Of a DNA stretch of 64,000 nt, positions 54,355-63,341 are shown piece by piece. Made by a program: the position numbers and the translations under genes. The stretch spans positions 1,907,501-1,971,500 of the forward strand of contig NZ_CP022604.1 of NCBI RefSeq assembly GCF_002278035.1, in the 5' to 3' direction. The stretch comes from Ochrobactrum quorumnocens. Its GTDB lineage: Bacteria > Pseudomonadota > Alphaproteobacteria > Rhizobiales > Rhizobiaceae. Position 1 is the first letter of the stretch. Every line of letters begins with the position of its first letter. The notes under the pieces were generated by a model, which saw nothing but the letters and a program-made list of their open reading frames with translations, was not told the DNA's origin and searched no databases.

Positions 54355-54807
54355 TCAGCTATCCTGCTCCTGGAGTGTCACAAGGCCGATATTCTTGAAA
54401 CCGGCGGCGGAAATGCGAGCCATGACCTTCATGACAGTGCCGTAATCGGCAGACTTGTCACCGCGCACGAAAATGCGCTCTTCGTAACCGGTCTTGGCAA
54501 TCGCCTGAAGTTTGGCAACAACTTCATCAAGCGGAATTTCAGTTTCCTGCAGATAAATCTGGCCTTCGCTGTTCACCGATACGGTGATCGGCTGTGTGTC
54601 AGCATTCATGGCTTTCGCCTGCGTATCTGGCAGATCAATAGGCACACCGACCGTCAAAAGCGGGGCAGAAACCATGAAGATGATAAGCAGCACCAGCATC
54701 ACGTCCACGAATGGCGTAACGTTGATTTCACTCATCAATGCCTTCTTGCGGCCACGCCTGCGGCGACCACCCGACTGCATTCCCTGATTTCCAACTGACA
54801 TGCCCAT
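54355..54807 (-). CDS. tolR: Tol-Pal motor protein TolR
   Basis: 150 residues. A basic N-terminus ([11 protein letters not shown]) precedes the helix [30 protein letters not shown] (about 25-52), whose Asp is the proton-path residue. The periplasmic domain ends LVTLQEQ. It forms the TolQR motor. A repeat of about 70 bp separates it from tolQ. Confidence 0.95.
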   Translation of the reverse strand: MGMSVGNQGMQSGGRRRRGRKKALMSEINVTPFVDVMLVLLIIFMVSAPLLTVGVPIDLPDTQAKAMNADTQPITVSVNSEGQIYLQETEIPLDEVVAKLQAIAKTGYEERIFVRGDKSADYGTVMKVMARISAAGFKNIGLVTLQEQDS

Positions 54808-54844
54808 TTCAATATTCCCGAAGGCTCGATTTAGCTTTGATGCT

Positions 54845-54915
54845 GGAACGCTCTATTTTTTGCTTTCACGCATGTCGCGGAAAACCGGTTCCCACTTTTC
54901 CGCGACATGCTTTAG
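54845..54915. repeat. Palindromic repeat between tolQ and tolR
   Basis: ACGCATGTCGCGGAAAACCGG with CCCACTTTTCCGCGACATGC. Its end CTTTAG supplies the TAA stop of tolQ (54912-54914, minus strand). Confidence 0.8.
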
Positions 54916-55622
54916 CTGCGCGGCGTCAGCTTCTCATCAATTTGGCGCGACAGTATGGCAGAGAACTCATCCGCAAAACCTTCGAGCCGGCCATTGACCT
55001 TACCCGCATCGCTCGAAAGCTTGTTGTAGGCGATAACTGCTGGAATAGCGGCAAGCAGACCAATAGCTGTTGCGAGCAGCGCTTCGGCGATACCCGGTGC
55101 CACCACCGCGAGATTGGTGTTCTTCGATGCAGCAATTGCCTGGAACGACGTCATAATACCAACAACCGTACCGAACAGGCCGATAAACGGAGCAGCAGAA
55201 CCGATTGTAGCAAGAAAGCCTAGTCGCGATTCCAGCTTGTCGCTTTCTCGCGCCAGAGCCACATCCATTGCCTTGTCGATACGCATCTGAAGTGCAATCG
55301 GAGAACGTGCGCCCTTCTCAAACGACTTTTTCCACTCGCGCATGGCAGCCATGAAGATGGAGGCCATACCAGTCGTTCGGCGATCATTGAGATTGCGGTA
55401 AAGTTCTTCCAGTGACTGCCCGGACCAGAACGCCTGTTCAAAGCGATCAATCGCGCGACGCGCGCGTCCGTAAGCAACAATTTTGTCCACGATGATAGCC
55501 CAAGTCCAGACCGAGGCGACCACGAGACCAAGCATAACCAGCTTAACGACCCAGCCCGCCTGCATGAACAGGCCCCAGAGGGTAATATCGGCGGCAGGGG
55601 CCGCGAGCGCAACATTTTCCAT
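54912..55622 (-). CDS. tolQ: Tol-Pal motor protein TolQ
   Basis: 236 residues. Three membrane helices of the ExbB/TolQ/MotA type: about 17-38 (FMQAGWVVKLVMLGLVVASVW), about 133-155 (TIGSAAPFIGLFGTVVGIMTSF) and about 168-195 (PGIAEALLATAIGLLAAIPAVIAYN). It powers Tol-Pal during division. A GC hairpin (CGCCCGG/CCGGGCG, 55647-55668) lies in its upstream region. Its stop codon is inside a repeat. Confidence 0.95.
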   Translation of the reverse strand: MENVALAAPAADITLWGLFMQAGWVVKLVMLGLVVASVWTWAIIVDKIVAYGRARRAIDRFEQAFWSGQSLEELYRNLNDRRTTGMASIFMAAMREWKKSFEKGARSPIALQMRIDKAMDVALARESDKLESRLGFLATIGSAAPFIGLFGTVVGIMTSFQAIAASKNTNLAVVAPGIAEALLATAIGLLAAIPAVIAYNKLSSDAGKVNGRLEGFADEFSAILSRQIDEKLTPRS

Positions 55623-55732
55623 CGATCTACCGTCCTCGAATCCAAACGCCCGGCCTCTTGACCGGGCGGCATCGCAAATTATTCAAGAAACATCCGCTTC
55701 CGAACGTCTCAACCTGCGCAGCTTTATCATTA

Positions 55733-55826
55733 GAGCGCCGTGCGTCCCTTGGGATGCACAAAGGACGCTCTAACAACTCAAGTTTATGCATAATTCCCTG
55801 AATTGAATTCATTCAAGGAATTATGC
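55733..55826. repeat. Palindromic repeat upstream of tolQ
   Basis: TAGAGCGCCGTGCGTCCC with GGGATGCACAAAGGACGCTCTA, then GCATAATTCCCTGAATT with AATTCATTCAAGGAATTATGC. From 55827 to 56073 I see no gene or RNA. Confidence 0.85.
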
Positions 55827-56073
55827 GGGAGCTATTTGCACACCCTGACGGATATGCTGACGCTCTACGCCACAACCGCCATTCCGGATTTCAACTTTAA
55901 ATCCTCAAAGCGCTTGTTACGGTTAATTTTGGTGAAAGGAAGGCGCTGCGCTTCAACCCGGCCCTTCAACCGATTCCGTCATCATCATTAATGGAATATT
56001 ATGGTTAAAGATGCGTTAGCATTTGCTGAGAAGGCGAGCTTGCCCGTTAATTATTGCAGGGCAACTCAAAAAA

Positions 56074-56538
56074 TCAGTCGGCCTTCGTGAAAGCTTCGCG
56101 CCATTCATCCGGAATACGGCGGGGATGGCCCTGTTTGGTAATCATGACCGCTTCAACCTTGGCCTCCGACAGCAGCCGATCCCCACAAGTGATCTTCTGC
56201 GCCATGATTACGCGCGCGCCGCGAATCTCGCTCACCCGTGTTTCGACCAGGATGAGATCATCCATTTTTGCGGGCGATTTATAGTCGATTTCCATACGAC
56301 GAACGACCCAGACCATTTCTTCGCCAAGCGCGCCTTCAGCAAGCTCGATATGGTTGACATCCTGCAAGCGCAGAAAATCGGTGCGGCCACGCTCGTAAAA
56401 TTCGAGATAACGACCGTGATAGACGAAGCCGGAAAAATCCGTATCAGCATAATAGATGCGCGCATAAAGATAATGGGCACCGTCCCTCAACTCACCCGAA
56501 ACAGATTGCGCTGCGGCTTGATCGATTTTATCCGTCAT
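56074..56538 (-). CDS. ybgC: YbgC-type acyl-CoA thioesterase, Tol-Pal associated
   Basis: 154 residues of hot-dog fold. The family motif is [29 protein letters not shown], with the catalytic Asp. It usually heads the tol-pal operon; here it is upstream of tolQ by about 450 bp with a repeat between. Its ATG overlaps the ruvB stop (ATGA), so it is co-translated with ruvB. YbgC hydrolyses short acyl-CoAs and is linked to phospholipid metabolism. Confidence 0.92.
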   Translation of the reverse strand: MTDKIDQAAAQSVSGELRDGAHYLYARIYYADTDFSGFVYHGRYLEFYERGRTDFLRLQDVNHIELAEGALGEEMVWVVRRMEIDYKSPAKMDDLILVETRVSEIRGARVIMAQKITCGDRLLSEAKVEAVMITKQGHPRRIPDEWREAFTKAD

Positions 56539-57578
56539 TCGTCTTCCATAAAAAGGCCGAACTGCGACTGCTGGACCACCTCGGCAGGTGCTGCCAGCCC
56601 CATATGTTGCCACGCGAGCGCAGTCAGAACACGTCCGCGCGGCGTGCGCTGCAGAAAGCCCTGCTGGATCATATAGGGTTCGATAATGTCTTCGATAGCA
56701 TCACGCGGCTCAGACAAGCCGGCCGCAATGGTTTCAATCCCGACTGGGCCACCACCAAAATTACGGGCGATCATATCCAGATAACGCCGGTCAAGCTGGT
56801 CAAAGCCGCGATTATCCACTTCAAGCCGTGACAGAGCTTCGTCGGCAATCTTGCGATCTATGACATCAGCACCCGCGACCAGCGCAAAATCGCGCACACG
56901 TCGCAACAGACGGCCCGCAATACGCGGTGTCCCGCGCGAGCGGCGCGCTACTTCCAGAGCACCATCCGGCGAAATACCCATCTGCATAATGCGAGCACCA
57001 CGGCGCACAATATATTCGAGCTCTTCAACCGTATAGAAATTGAGCCTTACCGGAATACCGAAACGATCACGCAAAGGCGTGGTCAGAAGACCAAGCCGCG
57101 TCGTTGCTGCGACCAGCGTAAACTTCGCCAGATCGATCTTGACCGAACGTGCTGCCGGGCCTTCCCCGATAATGAGGTCGAGCTGGAAATCTTCCATCGC
57201 CGGATAGAGGATTTCCTCAACGGCCGGGCTCAGTCGATGAATTTCATCAATAAAGAGTACATCGCGATCTTCAAGATTGGTCAGAAGGGCGGCCAGATCA
57301 CCGGCCTTCGCAATCACCGGACCAGACGTTGAGCGGAAATTAACGCCAAGTTCCTTGGCCATGATTTGCGCGAGCGTCGTCTTGCCAAGTCCCGGAGGCC
57401 CCACAAAGAGCACATGATCGAGTGCTTCACCGCGAACCTTGGCAGCTTCGATGAACACTTTGAGATTGGCGCGCGCCGCCGCCTGCCCAACAAAATCGTT
57501 AAGCGTTTGTGGGCGCAAGGTGCTGTCGGCGTCTTCGCCACGCAAGTCAGCATCGATAAGAGGATTACGGTCGCTCAT
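56535..57578 (-). CDS. ruvB: Holliday junction helicase motor RuvB
   Basis: 347 residues. Walker [14 protein letters not shown], Walker [10 protein letters not shown], sensor region [18 protein letters not shown], and a C-terminal winged helix. It drives branch migration with RuvA. It is 40 nt after ruvA and overlaps ybgC by 4 nt. Confidence 0.98.
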   Translation of the reverse strand: MSDRNPLIDADLRGEDADSTLRPQTLNDFVGQAAARANLKVFIEAAKVRGEALDHVLFVGPPGLGKTTLAQIMAKELGVNFRSTSGPVIAKAGDLAALLTNLEDRDVLFIDEIHRLSPAVEEILYPAMEDFQLDLIIGEGPAARSVKIDLAKFTLVAATTRLGLLTTPLRDRFGIPVRLNFYTVEELEYIVRRGARIMQMGISPDGALEVARRSRGTPRIAGRLLRRVRDFALVAGADVIDRKIADEALSRLEVDNRGFDQLDRRYLDMIARNFGGGPVGIETIAAGLSEPRDAIEDIIEPYMIQQGFLQRTPRGRVLTALAWQHMGLAAPAEVVQQSQFGLFMEDE

Positions 57579-57618
57579 GGCTCCCTCCTCGCATGATCGC
57601 TGAAATCAGGCAAGTATC

Positions 57619-58236
57619 TCACCGCGACAGCTCCTTCAGGCCGAGGCGAATAAGCTTGGCCGAATCGGCATCATCACCGGCTTCCCTCAAAGCCGCAGCT
57701 ACGGCATTCGCTGCCTGATCGCGCGAATAACCCAAATTGGAAAGTGCTGAAACCGCATCTGTTACGGGAGCAGAGGCTGCACCTGCGCCCAGCTCCTGCT
57801 TAAGGCCGATAGTCCCGCTTGCATCACCCGCAAAGGCAGGTGCCTTGTTCTTCAATTCAGTAACAATGCGCTCGGCCACCTTCTTGCCGACGCCCGGCGC
57901 ACGCGAAACCATCGCGAGATCACGCAGTGCAATGGCATTGGCAAGCTCAGGTGGCGTCAATGTTCCAAGCACGGCAAGCGCCACCTTGGCACCCACGCCC
58001 TGCACATTCTGCAACAGACGAAACCATTCGCGTTCAAGCTGTGATCCGAAGCCATAGAGGCGGATCATGTCTTCGCGCACATAGGTCTCGATAAACAGAA
58101 TAGCCGCCTCGCCTGCCCCACCCAGATTACCGAGCGTGCGGGCGGAACAAAAGGCAACATAGCCGACACCATGCACGTCAATAACAGCATGATCCTCAGC
58201 GATTTCATCGATCACGCCCTTAAGCTTGCCGATCAT
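57619..58236 (-). CDS. ruvA: Holliday junction DNA-binding protein RuvA
   Basis: 205 residues. N-terminal OB-fold ([26 protein letters not shown]), two helix-hairpin-helix motifs ([17 protein letters not shown] and [16 protein letters not shown]), and a flexible linker before the C-terminal RuvB-contact domain. Length is typical. Confidence 0.97.
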   Translation of the reverse strand: MIGKLKGVIDEIAEDHAVIDVHGVGYVAFCSARTLGNLGGAGEAAILFIETYVREDMIRLYGFGSQLEREWFRLLQNVQGVGAKVALAVLGTLTPPELANAIALRDLAMVSRAPGVGKKVAERIVTELKNKAPAFAGDASGTIGLKQELGAGAASAPVTDAVSALSNLGYSRDQAANAVAAALREAGDDADSAKLIRLGLKELSR

Positions 58237-58255
58237 ATCAGTGCTACCCCGCTAA

Positions 58256-58306
58256 AAGCGCATCCCGAAAGTGTAAAATGGTTTTCAGGACCAAATGCGC
58301 GTTAAC
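58256..58306. repeat. Palindromic repeat between ruvC and ruvA
   Basis: GCGCATCCCGAAAGTG and TTTTCAGGACCAAATGCGC, related to 11577 and 32764. Its terminal GTTAA contains the TAA stop of ruvC (58302-58304, minus strand). Confidence 0.7.
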
Positions 58307-58820
58307 TCAAAAGCGCCTGCATCCTGCGTGCGCTGACAATACTTTGCCGATGATGTGCGTGACAAATTGCGATGGCGAGCGCATCGGCAGCATCGCTGGT
58401 ATCGAATGTTGCACGCGGCATCAAAACCTTCACCATCATATGAATCTGCTGCTTTTCGCCATGGCCAACGCCAATCACCGCCTTCTTGACAGCATTTGGC
58501 GCATATTCCGCAACCGGAAGTCCCGCCTGTGCCGGTGCCAATAGCGCAATGCCGCGCGCTTGCCCGAGCTTCAGCGTGGCCGTCGCATCCTTGTTGACGA
58601 ATGTATGCTCAACCGCTGCTTCATGGGGCATGAATTCATGCAGGACTTTGGAAAGGCCCTCATGCAGCTGACAAAGCCGCGAAGCCAGATCCATTTCAGC
58701 ATTCGAGGTTACCGTACCGGAAGCGATGAAATGCAGGGAATTTCCAAGCGATTCGACAACGCCCCAACCGGTGCGGCGGAGCCCTGGATCAATACCAATG
58801 ATGCGAATCGTTTCTTTCAT
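58302..58820 (-). CDS. ruvC: Crossover junction endodeoxyribonuclease RuvC
   Basis: 172 residues. Catalytic acids in [14 protein letters not shown] (Asp about 10), [12 protein letters not shown] (Glu) and [18 protein letters not shown] (two Asp). It resolves Holliday junctions after RuvAB. First of ruvC-ruvA-ruvB-ybgC. Confidence 0.97.
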   Translation of the reverse strand: MKETIRIIGIDPGLRRTGWGVVESLGNSLHFIASGTVTSNAEMDLASRLCQLHEGLSKVLHEFMPHEAAVEHTFVNKDATATLKLGQARGIALLAPAQAGLPVAEYAPNAVKKAVIGVGHGEKQQIHMMVKVLMPRATFDTSDAADALAIAICHAHHRQSIVSARRMQALLS

Positions 58821-58888
58821 AAGTGAACCCTATCCTCAGACAGGTTCACTTGACAGTACAAAAGTGAACAAAAGAGAAACATACACAT

Positions 58889-59057
58889 CTGCTGATGCAG
58901 GAAAACTGGGTAGATTTTGGCAGTGATTCGCCGAAAATGCCGTTCTTTGAGAACCGGAGCGGAGTGTACTAAAAGGTACATGAGTACCGGCAGCGCAAAA
59001 GAGCGTCATTTGCAGGCCATCACAGCCGAAATCTACCCAGTTTTCCTGCATCAGCAG
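58889..59057. repeat. 169-bp near-perfect hairpin repeat (GTGTAC...GTACATGAG core)
   Basis: Ends CTGCTGATGCAGGAAAACTG and CAGTTTTCCTGCATCAGCAG are exact complements, and complementarity continues through GGGTAGATTT. An inner element, GAGCGGAGTGTACTAAAAGG with TACATGAGTACCGGC, is shared with 3537-3680. It ends 4 bp before the rcdA stop. Confidence 0.85.
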
Positions 59058-59060
59058 TTT

Positions 59061-59588
59061 TTAAGAGGCGCCGAAAGCCGTCTTAAGCAACACAATCTGA
59101 TCCGAAACCGGATTACCGCGTGGAGCACTTTGCAGTGAAACGACTTCACCATAAACATTACGATCCATGCGACGGACGCGTGCCTGAAGGCGGATTGAGC
59201 GTTCGATGAGTTCAATGAATGCGAATGGCAGTTCATTCCAGCCGGTCGCCACTTCACCAGCCGAAGGCGTATCAAGACGAACTTTCGCCTTCTCGGCCTC
59301 GACCTGCTGGCGAGACATTTCACCATTGCGAGCGGCGCGCTGCAACAGAAGCCAGGACGCCACCTGCATGAGACGGGTGGTCAGGCGCATCGATTCGGCA
59401 GCATAAAGCGTTGCGGCAACGCGCGAGAGATTACGCGCTTCTTCGCGGCCCTCACCGTCGAGATAGCTTGCGGCTTCCTCGACCATATCCATGCCTTCAC
59501 TGTAAATCGGCTTGAAGGAATCCGAGAACACCATGCGTTCAGCAAGGCTGATCATGTTACCCGGCATCTGTCCCTGTTCGCTAATCAC
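59061..59588 (-). CDS. rcdA: Regulator of CtrA degradation (DUF1465 family)
   Basis: 175 residues, mostly helical: SLAERMVFSDSFKPIYSEGMDMVEEAASYLDGEGREEARNLSRVAATLYAAESMRLTTRLMQVASWLLLQRA. This is the DUF1465/RcdA three-helix bundle. In Caulobacter RcdA is an adaptor for ClpXP degradation of CtrA, and its gene is CtrA-activated. Here a TTAA-N7-TTAA site lies about 180 bp upstream. A GTG start at 59588 has AAGGTGG upstream; an ATG at 59567 is the alternative. Confidence 0.85.
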   Translation of the reverse strand: MISEQGQMPGNMISLAERMVFSDSFKPIYSEGMDMVEEAASYLDGEGREEARNLSRVAATLYAAESMRLTTRLMQVASWLLLQRAARNGEMSRQQVEAEKAKVRLDTPSAGEVATGWNELPFAFIELIERSIRLQARVRRMDRNVYGEVVSLQSAPRGNPVSDQIVLLKTAFGAS

Positions 59589-59770
59589 TGCTCTGCCACC
59601 TTACATGACCGCACAACGGGCGATCATTCTGTTGCTCGCATTCTCGTCAAATGAATGCGAATGAAATTATTGAACCGCTGTTCGACCATGGGGAGAGCTG
59701 GGACGGAACAGCTGCGTTAGACAAGTCCACGACAAACTGCACCTTCATGCACGGTCGCGCAAGTTTATGT

Positions 59771-59785
59771 TTAACGTTCGGTTAA
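59771..59785. promoter_or_regulatory. CtrA-like box upstream of rcdA
   Basis: TTAACGTTCGGTTAA, TTAA-N7-TTAA. On the minus strand it reads TTAACCGAACGTTAA, close to the full CtrA consensus. It is 183-197 bp before the rcdA start. Confidence 0.6.
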
Positions 59786-59862
59786 TATTTTTAGGCAGAT
59801 TTAAACAAAGCGTGAAAAGTTTGGACGCCAGACAGTCCCACATGCACTTGATTCTATGAAGC

Positions 59863-59940
59863 GCATAAAAAAAGAGCCGCAAAGGCGGCTCTCAGGAGTT
59901 TAACAGGGAGGCGTCAAACAGAGTGGCTAAACCACTCGGT
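59863..59940 (-). ncRNA. Candidate small RNA with terminator (suhB/MmgR-like layout)
   Basis: On the minus strand: hairpin 1 GAGTGG/CCACTC, then GTTTGAC...GTTAAAC with CCTCCC in its loop, then terminator AGAGCCGC/GCGGCTCT followed by TTTTTTT. About 78 nt. TTTACA and GATTCT (16 nt apart) are a possible promoter, and ATCCAG/CTGGAT lies between them. The C-rich loop facing ribosome sites and the size recall the alphaproteobacterial suhB/MmgR family; I could not compare sequences. Confidence 0.6.
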
Positions 59941-59985
59941 AAGAATCCAGCCGAACTGGATGTAAACCATTTAACGCCGTTAAGA

Positions 59986-60000
59986 TTAATGAAGGGTTAA
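59986..60000. promoter_or_regulatory. CtrA-like box upstream of the candidate small RNA
   Basis: TTAATGAAGGGTTAA on the plus strand, TTAA-N7-TTAA, about 46-60 bp before the proposed RNA start on the minus strand. Confidence 0.5.
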
Positions 60001-60051
60001 TTTTACGTTCGAGCTGTGGAAAAATCGTTATTCTCAGAATACACCCAAACG

Positions 60052-60077
60052 AAAAAGCCGCCCGAAGGCGGCTTTTA
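60052..60077 (-). terminator. Terminator of opgC
   Basis: AAAAGCCGCC and GGCGGCTTTT around TTCG on the minus strand. Confidence 0.88.
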
Positions 60078-60088
60078 AAACTGGCTTG

Positions 60089-61282
60089 TTAACCGCGCTG
60101 TAACGCAGGTTTTGGACTTGAAGTGACAGGAGACTTGGAACCCTCGGACACCAGAGGCTTCGCAGCAGGCTTCTTGCCCCAACCGATGGTTGGCAGCCAC
60201 TCAAGATAATAAGCAAGTGCAAATTGCATCACCACGCCCGTTGCGATCAAGAGTGTATCATATGGCAGGCCACCTGGATTAATCAGCTTCATGACCTGTG
60301 CCACCATCGCCAATAGCGTACCCGCGATAAAGACGGGCAGCGAATGCTTGCCGAGAATAGCGAGCGGATTATCCGGTGCCGTGCGCGCGATGCTGTTCAG
60401 TGTCGGCACGACAGCAATCAGATAGGCCATCGCCAGTACATGCAGAAGACGCGGAGCAGAAAGAAAGGTCTTGTCGAAACCGGTCAGAACTGCCGGCATG
60501 CCCATTGATGCGTCAATGCCCCAAAGCGGAATACGAACCCAGGCCAGTGAGAGAACCAGATAACCAACTGCTACTGCAATCAGCGCAGGATGTGTTGGCA
60601 ACTTACCACCGCGGCGCACATGGATGACGCCAGCAATACCAATTGCAAACAAGAACTGCCACGATAGCGGGTTAAGGAACCAGACGCCTCCGGTCGGATA
60701 GTTGATAGGCGCTACACCATAAAGGCCCGACAACAGCCAGACTGTGCCCGACACAGCAACCATCAGCGAAAGGCTGATGCGCGCAAGAAGTAGCAGCAGC
60801 GGCGTCATAAGAAGCATGACGGCATACATCGACAGAATGTTGTTATAGCCAAGCTGATGACCCAGCGTGACGAGACCCAGCAAAGATTCGACCGGCTGCT
60901 TGACCAGCGGGCCGATATTGATCTGGGTCAGAAGCTCACGATGCTTGAGGAAAATGGCGGCAGCAGCAAAAATGCCGATGGTCGCAAGCGTCGTCATAAT
61001 ATGCGCCGTATAAAGCACGCACGCACGGCGCCACATTTTCAATGTCAGCACGAGACGATTGCCTGGCGCAAATTTTCCGCCATAGGCCAACGCAACAGCC
61101 ATGCCTGAAATCAGAACAAAAGCTTCGGCAGAATCAGAAAAGCCGAGATTCTTGTGCGTGAAGTGCTCATAAATCGTACCGGGTACATGATTGATGAAAA
61201 TCGTAAGCAGGGCCAAAGCACGAAACACGTCGATGCGTGTATCGCGAACTTTTGGCACTATTTTCGCCGTTTCATTCGTCAT
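60089..61282 (-). CDS. opgC: OpgC-type succinyltransferase for periplasmic glucans
   Basis: 397 residues with about ten membrane helices. The N-terminus DTRIDVFRALALLTIFINHVPGTIYEHFTHKNLGFSDSAEAFVLISGMAVALAYG matches the OpgC family, acyltransferase-3-like proteins that succinylate osmoregulated periplasmic glucans; Brucella modifies its cyclic beta-glucan this way. The ATG at 61282 is used; 61330 is a possible upstream start. It stands alone. Confidence 0.85.
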   Translation of the reverse strand: MTNETAKIVPKVRDTRIDVFRALALLTIFINHVPGTIYEHFTHKNLGFSDSAEAFVLISGMAVALAYGGKFAPGNRLVLTLKMWRRACVLYTAHIMTTLATIGIFAAAAIFLKHRELLTQINIGPLVKQPVESLLGLVTLGHQLGYNNILSMYAVMLLMTPLLLLLARISLSLMVAVSGTVWLLSGLYGVAPINYPTGGVWFLNPLSWQFLFAIGIAGVIHVRRGGKLPTHPALIAVAVGYLVLSLAWVRIPLWGIDASMGMPAVLTGFDKTFLSAPRLLHVLAMAYLIAVVPTLNSIARTAPDNPLAILGKHSLPVFIAGTLLAMVAQVMKLINPGGLPYDTLLIATGVVMQFALAYYLEWLPTIGWGKKPAAKPLVSEGSKSPVTSSPKPALQRG

Positions 61283-61535
61283 TTCGCCTGCCTGCCGTTT
61301 GTTTTTCGTCTGCAATAGCGCAGCACTCATTGCCGTCTATATAGCTGGTAATTCCGGCGGAACCCGGTTGGTTCCAATCAACTTTCGTTCCAGTGGATAA
61401 CATAATGCCAACATGAGACTTTCATCGCCCCCGAACATTGGCCCGCAAATGTCCTGAAAATGTAAAGGGGCTGTTCAATGAACCCCTCTTACTTTATGCC
61501 CGAATTCCATCAACATTTTTCGCTAGGTTTGGTTT

Positions 61536-62201
61536 ATGAACGCGCCAACTGCTACAAAAGATAACGAACGCTGCCGCCTTTTGCTGGTTGCACCACCGAT
61601 CTCAAATGGTGATGCGTTGGCGAAACTCCTGTCCGCAGCGCTTTCAGGTGGCGATGTCGCAAGCGTGATTCTCGACGGCGGCGATCTGGATGAAGCGACT
61701 TTTCAGGCATCTGCCCAAAAGGCCGTTGCCGTTATCCAGGAAAAAGGCGCTGCTGCAATCATTCTCAACGATACGCGTATTGCTGGCCGTGTCGGCGCCG
61801 ATGGCATTCACATTGAAGGCAAGGCTGCAGAGCTTGCGGAAGCCATCGAGAAGCACACACCGAAATTCATCGTTGGAACGGGCAATCTTCGTGATCGTCA
61901 CAGCGCTATGGAAATTGGTGAATTGCAGCCCGATTACGTTTTCTTTGGCAAAATTGGCGCGGATAACAAGCCAGATGCTCACCCTCGCAATCTGGCATTG
62001 GCCGAATGGTGGGCTGAACTGGTCGAAATTCCAAGCGTCGCACAGGCTGGAAATACAATTGAAAGCGTCATTGAAGCATCACAGACCGGTGCTGATTTTG
62101 TAGCCCTTGGCCGCGCAGTCTTTGAAGCAGAAGATCCTGCAAAGGCCGTAGCGGAAGCCAACCGCCTTCTTGATGAAAATGCCCCTCGTTTCGAAAACTA
62201 A
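61536..62201 (+). CDS. Thiamine phosphate synthase (ThiE/TenI)-like protein
   Basis: 221 residues, TIM-barrel TMP-synthase superfamily. Motifs: RVGADGIHIEGKAAEL (about 88-103, cf. GADGVHLG of ThiE), PDYVFFGKIGADNKPDAHPRNL (cf. PDYVGFGP) and a C-terminal GADFVALGRAVF. The pyrophosphate-binding loop differs from canonical ThiE, so a true synthase activity is uncertain; TenI-like proteins are alternatives. It overlaps no other gene and lies 25 nt before the Sel1 gene. Confidence 0.75.
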   Translation: MNAPTATKDNERCRLLLVAPPISNGDALAKLLSAALSGGDVASVILDGGDLDEATFQASAQKAVAVIQEKGAAAIILNDTRIAGRVGADGIHIEGKAAELAEAIEKHTPKFIVGTGNLRDRHSAMEIGELQPDYVFFGKIGADNKPDAHPRNLALAEWWAELVEIPSVAQAGNTIESVIEASQTGADFVALGRAVFEAEDPAKAVAEANRLLDENAPRFEN

Positions 62202-62226
62202 ATCCGCCAAGGTTTTGTACGCCCCC

Positions 62227-63258
62227 ATGAAGAGCAGAATTCTTCTCGCCACGGCTTTGATCTTTGTCGCGTCCGTCCCTGCTGCAATGGCTGCAGGCGA
62301 ACCGGCAAGCGCTCAAAAAAAGCATGACGGTAAAAGCGACAAGCCTGCGGAAAAGCCAAAGATGCTGCCGCAGCCAGCGTCGACAAACACTTTGCCTCAC
62401 ATCGATCCAAGCCGGTTCGGCGATAAACCTGCCGATGAAGCTTTTGGCGCCTATCAGCGCGGACTTTATTTGACGGCCTTCAATCTCGCCAAGCCACAGG
62501 CTGAAAAAGGTGACCCAGCATCGCAAACGCTTATCGCTGAAATCTATGCCCGTGGGCTGGGTGTGCCTGCCGATCAGAAGAAGGCTGCCGAATGGTATGC
62601 CAAGGCCGCAGAAAATGGCGTTAACGAAGCGCAGTTTCGTTACGCCGCCTTGCTGCTTCAGGGCCGATACATTCAGAAAGATGCCGCCAAGGCCACTCAA
62701 CTGATGCAGAAAGCTGCCGAAGGCGGCAATGCTATGGCACAGTTCAATTACGGCCAGCTCGTCATGATGAAGGCATCCGGCAAGGCAGGAATTGATCAGG
62801 CCTTCCCATGGTTTGAAAAGGCTGCTGCAGCAAAACTGCCTGATGCAGAATATGCAGTCAGCCAGATTTACGCCAATGGCACTGACAAAATCGCAAAAGA
62901 TGAAAAGAAGGCGCGGGAATATCTGCTTCTCGCTGCACGCAAAGGCTACGACACCGCTCAATATGATCTGGGACGCTGGCTGATCGAAGGTCGTGGCGGC
63001 GACCGCAATTACGAACAAGGCTTTGGCTGGATGCAGATTGCCGCCCAGCGCGGTATGGTCCTGGCACAGGCATGGCTCGCCCGTCTTTATCGTGATGGCA
63101 TCGGTACAGATGGTGATCTGGTAAAATCTGCCGCCTGGTATGTCATCGCGCAGCGCGCCGGTTTCCATTCGCCCGATCTCAATGACATGATGGATGGCTT
63201 GTCCGACGAGCAACTCAAAGAAGCGATCCAGACCGCTAACAGCCTTCGCGTCCGCTAA
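62227..63258 (+). CDS. Exported Sel1-repeat protein
   Basis: 343 residues. Signal peptide about 1-22 (LLATALIFVASVPAAMA). A Lys/Pro-rich linker is followed by about six Sel1-like repeats (about 90-320) with motifs such as YARGLGVPADQKKAAEWYAKAAENGVNEAQF and MQIAAQRGMVLAQAWLARLYRDGIGTDGDLVKSAAWYVIAQRAG. Sel1 proteins scaffold protein contacts in the envelope, including exopolysaccharide regulation in rhizobia. The partner is unknown. ATG 62227 is used; an upstream frame overlaps the ThiE-like gene. Confidence 0.85.
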   Translation: MKSRILLATALIFVASVPAAMAAGEPASAQKKHDGKSDKPAEKPKMLPQPASTNTLPHIDPSRFGDKPADEAFGAYQRGLYLTAFNLAKPQAEKGDPASQTLIAEIYARGLGVPADQKKAAEWYAKAAENGVNEAQFRYAALLLQGRYIQKDAAKATQLMQKAAEGGNAMAQFNYGQLVMMKASGKAGIDQAFPWFEKAAAAKLPDAEYAVSQIYANGTDKIAKDEKKAREYLLLAARKGYDTAQYDLGRWLIEGRGGDRNYEQGFGWMQIAAQRGMVLAQAWLARLYRDGIGTDGDLVKSAAWYVIAQRAGFHSPDLNDMMDGLSDEQLKEAIQTANSLRVR

Positions 63259-63286
63259 TCTCGGGCATCGTCCACTTTGAAAATGC

Positions 63287-63319
63287 AAAAAGCGCGTCAC
63301 CAGAAGTGACGCGCTTTTT
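63287..63319. terminator. Bidirectional terminator at the Sel1 gene end
   Basis: AAAAAGCGCGTCAC and GTGACGCGCTTTTT around CAGAA. Confidence 0.92.
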
Positions 63320-63341
63320 CATTCTTTGGAAGGGTATAGCC

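Noticed and set aside
62068..63300. Long minus-strand ORF of 410 codons
   Set aside because: It is antisense to the Sel1-repeat gene and the end of the ThiE-like gene, both of which have clear family motifs.
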